Shown here in pieces: positions 1 through 6,343 of a DNA stretch of 14,328 nucleotides. The translations under genes were made by a program, and so were the position numbers. The first letter of the stretch is position 1; every line of letters starts with the position of its first letter. Below the pieces are notes generated by a model. That model worked only from the letters and a program-made list of their open reading frames with translations. It made no database searches and had not been told where the DNA came from. The DNA comes from CAYJRR01 sp964372275 [NCBI: uncultured bacterium] (lineage in GTDB: Bacteria > CAYJRR01): contig CAYJRR010000115.1 in assembly GCA_964372275.1 (NCBI GenBank), forward strand, positions 1-14,328. The letters are read 5' to 3'.

Positions 1-357
1 GGTGGAGGCGGCGAGAGTCGAACTCGCGTCCGAGAACGGAGGGGAAGGGGCTGCTACACGCTTAGCCTACGGTTTGATCTCGAGGCGGCGGCGGGCGTAG
101 GCGCTCTCCGTCGTCTCCAGCCCACGTCTTGATTTCGCCCGGCGGCCCACGGGCCCTCCGCCGGACTAGCCCGAACTTTGGCGCCTCGGTCCCCGCGTAC
201 GGGCGCGGCGGGGCGAGGCGTCGCAGTCCTGGTTATTAATCAGGCCGCGAGTGCATACTCAGCATCGGCAGCTGATAGCCACGGGTTTTCACGGATCCCG
301 CAACCTTGCGTGCTCCTACCTTCCTCTCAGCATCCCCGTCGAAACCGGGACGCCCCC
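1..357 (-). ncRNA. ssrA: transfer-messenger RNA (tmRNA), one-piece form
   Basis: This RNA rescues stalled ribosomes together with SmpB: it enters as an alanyl-tRNA mimic and then supplies a short reading frame that tags the nascent protein for proteolysis. On the minus strand the 5' end reads GGGGGCGTCCCGGTTTCGAC, the conserved start of tmRNA. The 3' end is tRNA-like: a T stem (11-15 with 23-27) encloses the 7-nt loop TTCGACT, and the acceptor strand (4-10) pairs with the 5' end. The acceptor carries a G3-U70 wobble, the identity element for alanyl-tRNA synthetase. The sequence ends in ACC at base 1, so only the last A of CCA lies outside the window. Between the ends are the tag frame and GC-rich stems expected of the pseudoknots, for example 182-188 with 214-220. 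It is continuous rather than permuted into two pieces. The partner gene smpB is at 8574-9071. Confidence 0.96.
240..272 (-). other. tmRNA proteolysis-tag reading frame, tag (A)AADAEYALAA
   Basis: Within the tmRNA, ten codons starting with GCT at 272 and ending with GCC at 243 encode AADAEYALAA, followed by TGA (242-240). The length and the YALAA ending match the classical E. coli tag ANDENYALAA. The bases before the resume codon are UAUCA, which keep the U at -5 and A at -4 known to matter for frame choice. The terminal LAA is the known ClpX recognition end. The choice of resume codon is inferred from alignment to known tags. Confidence 0.88.
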
Positions 358-373
358 AAGCAAGTCACCTTCT

Positions 374-404
374 ATCTTAAGCGCCTTTCTTGAGAAGCAC
401 GCAA
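374..404 (-). promoter_or_regulatory. putative ssrA promoter
   Basis: On the minus strand a -35-like TTGCGT (404-399) and a -10-like TAAGAT (379-374) are separated by 19 nt. Transcription would start near 367, leaving a leader of about 10 nt before the mature 5' end at 357, which RNase P would remove. The match is moderate and the spacer slightly long. The rest of 358-435 holds nothing else recognisable. Confidence 0.4.
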
Positions 405-435
405 GGCCGCCGGGATTCCGAGTCGGACCGCTCGT

Positions 436-1248
436 TTACGGCTTCCGCAGCACCAGCGTCGGGACCATCACCGGAGCCAGGCGCTCGTCGAACAGAAGCT
501 CGCGCGCCTCTTTCCGGGCGAGGATCCGTCCGGGATCGAACGCGGGGAATCCATGCAGCTCCGATGGATCGCCGTGCTCGAGCGTGAGTCCGCTCTGCTC
601 CACCATCCAGCGCACGTCGACGTTCCGCCCCCAGCGGTTGCTCGGGCATTCGGTGAACGGCGTCACGTCGAGGAACAGATCGACCGTCAGCAGGAAGCGG
701 CCGCCGGGCTTCAGACTCCGGCGGACGTGGTCCAGGATCGACGCCACGTCGTCGTCGGGCACGTGCTCGATCGTCGAGATCGAGATCGCGCAGTCGAACG
801 CCGCGTCCGGCAGCCCGGCCTCCTCGACGAAGCAGTTCTTGAGCTCGACGTCGGTCCCGAAGCGGCGATTGAGCGAGGCCATCCGCTCCGGCGTGACCAC
901 CCACCCCTTGCCTCGCGCCTTCTTGCCGGGATCGACGTTCACCACGCGACACCCCTCGCGCGAGAGCACGAACTGGAAGCCCGACAGTCCGCCGCCGACC
1001 TCGAGCACGCTCATCCCCGGACGGAGGGCGAGCGTCTCGTGCATCCACGGGTACTCCCACGTCCGCGTGTGGCTGTTCGGCTGGAAGGCGAACAGTCCGA
1101 CGAGGTTCGCCACCCCGGGCAGCGGCCGCGCCGCGCGCGGGAACAGGTTGCGCCACGGTTTCCCCACCGGAAGCAGCCGCCCGAACGGCGCCCCCCACTG
1201 GCGGTTCCATTCGCGATATCGATCGGGCAGTTCGGCGCGCGCCAGCAT
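436..1248 (-). CDS. class I SAM-dependent methyltransferase
   Basis: This 270-residue protein is a predicted S-adenosylmethionine-dependent methyltransferase of unknown substrate. Motif I is VLEVGGGLSG (residues 81-90), the glycine-rich SAM loop. The acidic end of strand 2 is NVDPG (104-108). The motif after strand 4 reads DCAISISTIEHVPDD (152-166), typical of Methyltransf_11/25-type Rossmann folds. SLKPGGRFLLTVD (178-190) is the usual helix-strand that follows. The first 75 residues are rich in Arg, Trp and Pro and are not recognised. It starts 15 bp after the esterase stop codon and is probably cotranscribed with it, although no clear Shine-Dalgarno precedes the ATG. Its stop lies 78 bp before the tmRNA 5' end. 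The fold is secure; the substrate cannot be told from sequence. Confidence 0.88.
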   Translation of the reverse strand: MLARAELPDRYREWNRQWGAPFGRLLPVGKPWRNLFPRAARPLPGVANLVGLFAFQPNSHTRTWEYPWMHETLALRPGMSVLEVGGGLSGFQFVLSREGCRVVNVDPGKKARGKGWVVTPERMASLNRRFGTDVELKNCFVEEAGLPDAAFDCAISISTIEHVPDDDVASILDHVRRSLKPGGRFLLTVDLFLDVTPFTECPSNRWGRNVDVRWMVEQSGLTLEHGDPSELHGFPAFDPGRILARKEARELLFDERLAPVMVPTLVLRKP

Positions 1249-1263
1249 GGAGGAGAGCCGATG

Positions 1264-2505
1264 CTACCGGAAGAGGTAGTCGACCGCGCCGGGGAAGCGG
1301 CCGGCCCAGGCGTGCCAGTCGTGCTCGGCCTCGAGGTCCCGCACGTAGGCGTGTTCGTACCCCTTGGCTTGGAGCACGTCGCGCATCGCCGCGGTCACCT
1401 CGCCGTTGTCCTGGTCGCTCCCGGCGTCGAGGTACCAGCGCCCGCCCCGCGGCGAGGCGGCGGCGAACTCCTCGATGAGCTGGTTGTCGTTCCAGAAGAA
1501 GCTCGACGACTGCCCCCCGACGCGGGCGAACAGGTCCGGCCGGTCGAAGCCGATGCGGTAGGAGATCAGCCCGCCGAGCGACGCCCCGATCACCCCCCTC
1601 GCCTCCGGCCGGCGCGGCGTGGCGAACGCCGTCTCCAGCGCCGGCACCAGCTCGTCGGCCAGGAACGCGCGATAGAGGTCGCCGCGCGCGCCGGGGGTGC
1701 CGAAGGTGTACTCGGCCATCCGGTCGTCCGGGTCGGCAAGCGCAACGTAGGCGATCAGCAGCGGCGGAACGTCGCCCACCCGGCGCGCTTCGTCGATCGC
1801 CCGGTCGAATCGGCCGCGCGTGAGGCTCTCGTTCCCGTCGTGGACCAGCAGCAGCGGCAAGGCCGCGCGCTCCGGAAAGTAGCTGCCCGGCACCTGGACG
1901 AAGACGTCGCGCGCATCACCCAACGCGGAACCGGCGATCGGCGGCAGGAGGTACAGCTCGCTCTCCTCGAGGGTCGCCGACCGGCCGGCGTAGGCGACGG
2001 CGTTGAACGCGCCGACCGTCCCGGTGTCGAAACCGTCCCACGCCACCCACCGCCCGGCCGGATCGCGCGACCACCCGCCCTCGCGCACGAGCTTGTATTC
2101 GTGCCGGCTCCCGGCGGCGACCTCGACCTCGGCGACGAGGGTGTCGGTTCCGTCGATCCGCGCCAGCGGCGCCGACGCCGGACTCCATCCGTTGAACGTA
2201 CCGGCGACGGTCCAGCCGTCGTTCGTGTCGCGCACCGCGAAGACCAGACGCCCCGCGCCGCGCGCCGGCGCCCCGCCGGCCGCCGCCAGGTCCCGCCAGA
2301 AACGGTCGACGCGCGCCTGCCGGTCGGCGGCGGCGAGCGAGCCGAGGTCGCCGACCATCGCGTCGTAGAGCGCGACGTTCTCCTCCCGCGGGTCGGCGAC
2401 CTGCGGCGAGGCCGGAACGACCTCCTCGACAAGGAGTCCGTCCCGGTGACAGCCCGCCGCGAGCGCGGACAGCGTCAGAACGAGGGTCGAAACGGCGTGG
2501 CGCAT
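1264..2505 (-). CDS. lipoprotein esterase: E-set domain plus enterochelin esterase-like hydrolase
   Basis: The ATG at 2505 gives 413 residues and a good lipoprotein signal, with a hydrophobic core ending in LSALAAGC (Cys19). A TTG 12 codons upstream would bury this signal and is rejected. Residues about 86-170 form an AMPK/CBM48-like E-set domain with the motif AGTFNGW (101-107), as found before the catalytic domain of Fes-type esterases. Residues about 195-413 are an esterase-D/enterochelin-esterase-like alpha/beta hydrolase: LLLVHDGNE (218-226), nucleophile elbow GASLGG with Ser309, a likely acid in the DAGSDQD segment (360-366), and the catalytic His in AEHDWHAW, probably His395. It is probably an envelope-anchored esterase acting on a siderophore-like, acyl or sugar ester, but no siderophore genes are nearby. 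It leads a two-gene unit with the downstream methyltransferase and is divergent from the gene at 2532. Confidence 0.85.
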   Translation of the reverse strand: MRHAVSTLVLTLSALAAGCHRDGLLVEEVVPASPQVADPREENVALYDAMVGDLGSLAAADRQARVDRFWRDLAAAGGAPARGAGRLVFAVRDTNDGWTVAGTFNGWSPASAPLARIDGTDTLVAEVEVAAGSRHEYKLVREGGWSRDPAGRWVAWDGFDTGTVGAFNAVAYAGRSATLEESELYLLPPIAGSALGDARDVFVQVPGSYFPERAALPLLLVHDGNESLTRGRFDRAIDEARRVGDVPPLLIAYVALADPDDRMAEYTFGTPGARGDLYRAFLADELVPALETAFATPRRPEARGVIGASLGGLISYRIGFDRPDLFARVGGQSSSFFWNDNQLIEEFAAASPRGGRWYLDAGSDQDNGEVTAAMRDVLQAKGYEHAYVRDLEAEHDWHAWAGRFPGAVDYLFR

Positions 2506-2515
2506 CGAAATCTCA

Positions 2516-2522
2516 TACGATA
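2516..2522. promoter_or_regulatory. symmetric -10 element, putative bidirectional promoter
   Basis: Only 26 bp separate the divergent starts at 2505 (minus) and 2532 (plus). TACGATA at 2516-2522 reads as the -10 hexamer TACGAT on the plus strand and TATCGT on the minus strand. The hexamers end 10 nt and 11 nt before the respective start codons, so both transcripts would have leaders of only a few bases. No good -35 box is seen on either side. Use as a shared element is inferred. Confidence 0.5.
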
Positions 2523-2531
2523 GGCGCCGCC

Positions 2532-3581
2532 GTGCCGGCAACGTTTCACGAAACGCCGCCCGGTGAGCCCCCCGAAGGGATCGCCTGGCTGGCGGCCTTG
2601 AGGCCCGACGAGCGCTCGCGGGCGGCGCGGCATTTTCGTCCCCTCGACCTCGAACCGGGCAAGCGGGAGCGCCTCGCGCCCACCGGTGCGCCGCCCGCCG
2701 GATTTGTCCTCGCCGGGTCGGTCCGGGTGCGTCGGCCCGAATTTCCCGGGCTGCCCCCGACGGAGGCGCGCCTCGAGGCCGGCGACCGGTTCGGCGAGCT
2801 CGGCCTGTTCGCCGCCGCCGGTGCGGCCACGGGCGCAGACGCCGCGGAGGGAAGCGCCACCGAAATCGAGGCGGTCGACGGGCCGGCGCGCCTGGCGCTT
2901 CTCGACCGCGCCGCGTTCGAACGCCTCTGCGAAGAGTTCCCGATCGTCTGGATGGAGGTCTCGACCCGGCTGTCGCGCGAGCTCAAGTGGAAGAACGATC
3001 TCCTGCGCGAGATCCGCGAATTCGGGGACACACACGCCGACGCCGCGTCGCTCGACCTCTACCTCTCGATGCGGCGCCGCAAGCTCGCGCGGCGCCACGC
3101 CGGGATCTCGCGGGCGCGCGGCGAACGGGTCTATCAGGCGCTCGTCGCGCGCCCGCGGCGCGAGCCGGCCTTCTGGATCCTCGCCGGCTTCCTGGCGGCG
3201 ATCGCCGTCTCGCGGACGGTGGTCGCCTTCATCCTCCGGTTCGGACTCGAGGACCGGCTGTTCAACCTGCGCGACGCCGGCGGGCCGAATCCGATCCACC
3301 TGCACCACTTCAACTACGGCTTCGCCGTCCTGATCGCTGCCGGACTGCTGTCTCTCCTGCCGCAATCGCGCCGCCTGCTCCGGCCCCTCGCGACCGCCTT
3401 CGGTGTGGGGCTCGGTCTGGTGTTCGACGAGTTCGCGCTGCTGTGGCGGCTGAACCCCGACTACTACGACCCGTTGAGCTACTGGGCGCAAGGGGTGATG
3501 GCCCTGGTGCTGGCGCAGCTCGCCTTCCTGCGGCGTCCCTACGCCGGGCTGTGGCGCCGGATCGGCGGGGGGGCGCGGTGA
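2532..3581 (+). CDS. cNMP-binding-like domain fused to HxHH/DE membrane domain (paralogue 1)
   Basis: This 349-residue protein starts at GTG. Residues about 15-160 resemble a Crp/cNMP-binding beta-roll: AGSVRVRR (61-68), AGDRFGELGLF (83-93) and a C-helix with RLSRELKWK (146-154). After GELGLF there is a stretch of Ala and Gly about nine residues longer than in its neighbour. The Arg that contacts the cyclic phosphate is replaced in EGSAT (106-110), so nucleotide binding is doubtful. Residues 213-335 hold about four membrane segments. HLHHFNYG (256-263) lies just before the second, and GVGLGLVFDEFALLW (291-305) is in the third. I recall similar His-His and Asp-Glu signatures in uncharacterised small bacterial membrane proteins; they could bind a metal or lipid headgroup. 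The next gene, a paralogue, overlaps by 4 bp (GTGA), so the two are translationally coupled. Confidence 0.8.
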   Translation: MPATFHETPPGEPPEGIAWLAALRPDERSRAARHFRPLDLEPGKRERLAPTGAPPAGFVLAGSVRVRRPEFPGLPPTEARLEAGDRFGELGLFAAAGAATGADAAEGSATEIEAVDGPARLALLDRAAFERLCEEFPIVWMEVSTRLSRELKWKNDLLREIREFGDTHADAASLDLYLSMRRRKLARRHAGISRARGERVYQALVARPRREPAFWILAGFLAAIAVSRTVVAFILRFGLEDRLFNLRDAGGPNPIHLHHFNYGFAVLIAAGLLSLLPQSRRLLRPLATAFGVGLGLVFDEFALLWRLNPDYYDPLSYWAQGVMALVLAQLAFLRRPYAGLWRRIGGGAR

Positions 3582-4633
3582 GCCGGGCGGCGGTCGTCAC
3601 CCGCGGGAGTCTCCTGGCGTCCGTCCCGCTCCTGCGCGGGGTGCCCGAGGCGGCGCTCGACACGCTCGCGCGGGAGGCCGAGGTGCGCGCCTTCCCTTCT
3701 GGAGCGAAGCTCGTCTCGGAGCTGGAGACCGGCGACGAGGCGCTGATCGTGCTGGACGGAACCGGCCGCGCGACGGTCGGCGGGATGCGCGACGACCTTC
3801 CGGTCGAGATCGGCGAGGTCGGTCCCGGCGACTGCGTCGGGGAGATGGCGCTGTTCACGGGCGACCTCCGCTCGGCGACGGTCGTCGCCAAGACGCCGAT
3901 GGCGGCGCTGGTGCTCGACCGCCCGACCTTCCTCCGGTTGATGTCGACACACCCGACGATCGCGCGGCACCTCGCCGGGATCCTCGCCGACCGTCTGAAC
4001 GAGGCCGACCGGCTCCTGGCGCGCCTGCTCGATCCGTCCCGGACCGACGCCGAGCGCCGCGACGCGCTCCGTCAGGCGGGCGGCGCTTCCCCCAAACGTG
4101 CGTCGGCGCGGCTGGCGACGGCGGTGCGCGTCGCCTGGCAGGAAGGGGTGGCGCGCCACCGGCAGGACCTGCCGTTCCTGATGCTGGTCTCGTTCGTCGC
4201 CGCGCTGGTCTCGGTGCGCGCCGCGATCCTTCTCGAACGGACGCTCCTCCCGGGCGTGTCGAGCCTGGAGAATCTGCTGCGCGCCAGCTACGTCGCCGGA
4301 CTGCTGCTGCTGTGCGGAAGCGGCATCGCCTCGCTGCTGCTGTTCCGGCCGGCCGCGCGCAAACGCGTCGCCGCGTTGTTCGGCGTGGGGCTCGCGCTCC
4401 TGTTCAACTCGCTGTCGGTGCTCCTCACCTTCGACCTCTTCTACCGGGACATCCGCACCCCCGACCCGAATCTCACCTTCTCGGTCGAGACTCTCTACGC
4501 CCGCGCGGAGGGCTCCGTCGCGCTCGCCGTCACCGCGGCGCTGCTGGGGCAGGCCGTCTACTTGCGCCGGTTCTACCGGCGGCTCTTCTCGATCGGCGTG
4601 GGGCGGCTGCTCCGGGCGCTCGGCCGCGCCTGA
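3578..4633 (+). CDS. cNMP-binding domain fused to membrane domain (paralogue 2)
   Basis: The start is the GTG that overlaps the stop of the previous gene, giving 351 residues. The same frame is open further upstream, but that part shadows paralogue 1. Residues about 10-150 form a cNMP-binding domain with a canonical phosphate-binding cassette: GEMALF (88-93) and RSAT (98-101), including the key Arg98. Residues 199-332 hold about four membrane segments that line up with paralogue 1: the TM1 arginine (214, against 228), GVGLALLF against GVGLGLVF, and a final segment followed by a basic tail. The HLHH and Asp-Glu motifs are absent; the aligned positions read LLRAS and Asn277-Ser278. It may sense cyclic nucleotide for a complex with its neighbour. 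The stop lies 7 bp from the stop of the convergent gene at 4641, with no clear terminator. Confidence 0.82.
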   Translation: MSRAAVVTRGSLLASVPLLRGVPEAALDTLAREAEVRAFPSGAKLVSELETGDEALIVLDGTGRATVGGMRDDLPVEIGEVGPGDCVGEMALFTGDLRSATVVAKTPMAALVLDRPTFLRLMSTHPTIARHLAGILADRLNEADRLLARLLDPSRTDAERRDALRQAGGASPKRASARLATAVRVAWQEGVARHRQDLPFLMLVSFVAALVSVRAAILLERTLLPGVSSLENLLRASYVAGLLLLCGSGIASLLLFRPAARKRVAALFGVGLALLFNSLSVLLTFDLFYRDIRTPDPNLTFSVETLYARAEGSVALAVTAALLGQAVYLRRFYRRLFSIGVGRLLRALGRA

Positions 4634-4640
4634 CGCTCCG

Positions 4641-5444
4641 TTAGTCCGGCCGGGCCTTCCAGTGTTCGAGCAGCCTGGGGTAGAGCGGATTCGGCTCGTC
4701 CCCGTCGACGTGCAGCTTGCGGTACATGCCGGCGGCGTTGGCGTAGGCCTCGCGATCGAGCTGCCCCCGGCGCGCCGCCTCCTCGACGAGCGCCGGATCG
4801 TCGACCACCGCCATCTCCAGCTCGTCGCGGCGGAACGGGATCACCACCGCCATCGGATCCCCGCGCTTGATCCGGATCTCCGCCGGCGCCCCCGGACGGA
4901 TGCGGGCGTGCGTCTGAAGCGGGAGGCTGGTGCGGTCGGCGCGGACGATCCCCTCGGCGAGGGTCAGCCCCTCCGGGCAGCCCTCCAGGTTGTTGGGGAC
5001 GTTCTTGAGCAGAACGCTCCAGCCCGGCGGCGTGACCACCGTCCACCCGGTCTGGACCGAGATCGCCTCGGCCTCGCCCCCCTCCGGGAAGGAGGTCATC
5101 GGATGATAACGAAAGAATTCGTCGTTTGCCGGGGTCTTGATCTGCCATCCCCGGGGTTGCACGTTCTTCAACACCGCCGACGCCGGCCACTTGAGCAGGA
5201 ACCCGATCGAGTCGAGCTCGGCCATCGCCGGGCAGTGCTCGGCGCCGAACGGCTTCACCTCCTCGTGGAACTCGCCGATGTAGACGGTCGGGCGCGCCCC
5301 CGCGACCGCCGCCTTGCGCCGCTTCTTCAGGATCTCGCGGGTGTGCCGGATCCAGTCGTTGTGGTCGGCGCGCAGCCGCTCCGGCAGCACGTCGGCGGCC
5401 CGTCCCAGCGACGGGATCGGGACGAAGAAGACGACCGCACCCAT
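4641..5444 (-). CDS. DUF6065-like protein, second of a tandem pair
   Basis: This 267-residue, probably cytosolic protein of unknown function is a paralogue of the protein encoded just upstream. Shared blocks, in order: the D/N-W-I helix near residue 30, GFLLKWPASAVLKNV, the segment PRGWQI, TPPGWSVLLKNVPNN, an EGIVRADRTSLPLQ strand pair, then RGDPMAVVIPFRR followed by an acidic ELEMAVVDDP segment. The PPGW...N...EGIV...F/L...RG(E/D)P...PF pattern resembles the DUF6065 family as I recall it, apparently a beta-sandwich; this assignment is from memory and moderate. There is no signal peptide or membrane segment. The ATG follows the upstream TAG with no gap, and a GGGAGG sequence in the end of the upstream gene can act as its ribosome binding site, indicating coupled translation. 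Confidence 0.8.
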   Translation of the reverse strand: MGAVVFFVPIPSLGRAADVLPERLRADHNDWIRHTREILKKRRKAAVAGARPTVYIGEFHEEVKPFGAEHCPAMAELDSIGFLLKWPASAVLKNVQPRGWQIKTPANDEFFRYHPMTSFPEGGEAEAISVQTGWTVVTPPGWSVLLKNVPNNLEGCPEGLTLAEGIVRADRTSLPLQTHARIRPGAPAEIRIKRGDPMAVVIPFRRDELEMAVVDDPALVEEAARRGQLDREAYANAAGMYRKLHVDGDEPNPLYPRLLEHWKARPD

Positions 5445-6281
5445 CTACGACGTCCCTCCCCCGCCTCCCGCCTCGCGTCGTTCGAGGCGATCCAGGAGGA
5501 CGGGATAGAGCGTCGAGAGGTTCTCGTCGTCGATGTAGAGCGCGCGGTAGCGGCCCGCCGCGGCGGCGAACGTTTCCTGGTCGAGCGCCGCGGCCTTCAG
5601 CCCCTCGGCCACCGACTCCGGATCGTCCATCACCGCCAGCTCCAGCCGCTCGCGCTTGAACGGCATCAGCAGCGCCATCGGTTCGCCGCGCGTGACGTGG
5701 ATCTCCTTCGGGGAGCCCGGCGGGATGAAGGCGTGCACCTGGAGCGGGATCGTCGCCTGGTCGGATCGCACCACCCCCTCGGCGAAGACGATCCCGTGTT
5801 GGCGGTCGGTGAGGTTGTTGGGAAGGTTCTTGATCAGGACGCTCCACCCCGGCGGGGTGATCACCAGCCAGCCCAGCCCGATCGAGATCACGTCGCTCTG
5901 GCCCGCCTCCGGGAAGGAGGACATCCCGTGGAACTTGTAGAAGGCGTTCGTCTCGGAGGCGTGGATCTCCCAGGCGCGCGGGCCGACGTTCTTGAAGACG
6001 GCGCTCGCCGGCCACTTGAGGAGGTAGCCGATCGAGTTCACCTCCTGTAGCGCCGGGCAGTACTGCGCCCCGAAGGGGTGCAGGTCATTGTGGTCCTCGC
6101 TGATCTCGGAGGTCGGCCTCCACGTCCCCCCCTCGGCGGCCTTCCGCTTCTTCTGCAGGACCTCCTTGGAGAGGGTGATCCAGTCGTTCATCCCGGCGGT
6201 GATCCGCTCCGGGGTGACGTCCCGCGAGGTCCCCAGCCGGGGGCTGGGAATCATGAAGAGTCGCGCCGGTTTCTCCGACAT
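5445..6281 (-). CDS. DUF6065-like protein, first of a tandem pair
   Basis: The ATG at 6281 gives 278 residues starting MSEKPARLFMIPSP. The frame is open further upstream, but that part is low-complexity Arg/Ala/Pro sequence lying under the hydrolase gene on the other strand. It aligns with its downstream paralogue over almost the whole length: GYLLKWPASAVFKNV, PRAWEIHAS, TPPGWSVLIKNLPNN, AEGVVRSDQATIPLQ, RGEPMALLMPFKR and LELAVMDDP. It differs by a Gly-rich C-terminal tail (REAGGGGGTS). The function is unknown; the DUF6065-like assignment is moderate. TAGGAT ends 8 nt before the ATG and no Shine-Dalgarno is seen, so the message may be leaderless. The gene is divergent from the alpha/beta hydrolase at 6344. 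Confidence 0.82.
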   Translation of the reverse strand: MSEKPARLFMIPSPRLGTSRDVTPERITAGMNDWITLSKEVLQKKRKAAEGGTWRPTSEISEDHNDLHPFGAQYCPALQEVNSIGYLLKWPASAVFKNVGPRAWEIHASETNAFYKFHGMSSFPEAGQSDVISIGLGWLVITPPGWSVLIKNLPNNLTDRQHGIVFAEGVVRSDQATIPLQVHAFIPPGSPKEIHVTRGEPMALLMPFKRERLELAVMDDPESVAEGLKAAALDQETFAAAAGRYRALYIDDENLSTLYPVLLDRLERREAGGGGGTS

Positions 6282-6289
6282 GCGGGGGG

Positions 6290-6317
6290 ATCCTACCGCA
6301 CGGGGGACTCGACGGAA
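6290..6317 (-). promoter_or_regulatory. putative leaderless promoter of the DUF6065-like pair
   Basis: On the minus strand TTCCGT (6317-6312), a 16-nt spacer and TAGGAT (6295-6290) precede the ATG at 6281. Exactly 8 nt lie between the -10 hexamer and the start codon, placing the expected transcription start at or next to the ATG. The -35 match is weak and the -10 match good. Confidence 0.5.
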
Positions 6318-6337
6318 CAGCCCCACCGGCGCAAACT
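6309..6337 (+). promoter_or_regulatory. weak putative promoter of the alpha/beta hydrolase gene
   Basis: TCGACG (6309-6314), a 17-nt spacer and CAAACT (6332-6337) lie 6 nt before the GTG at 6344. Four of six -35 bases and three of six -10 bases match consensus. The divergent promoter would overlap the same 62-bp gap. Confidence 0.25.
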
Positions 6338-6343
6338 GCGCGC

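Noticed and set aside
178-393. Small plus-strand open frame over the tmRNA
   Set aside because: It is antisense to the structured RNA and has no protein features.
553-2523. Long plus-strand open frame (656 codons) opposite the methyltransferase and esterase genes
   Set aside because: It is Arg/Ala/Pro/Val-rich with no domain and spans two genes plus their gap on the other strand. Such mirror frames are expected at this GC content.
4620-4660. Terminator between the convergent genes ending at 4633 and 4641
   Set aside because: The 7-bp gap and nearby bases contain GC-rich sequence but no convincing stem with a T run.
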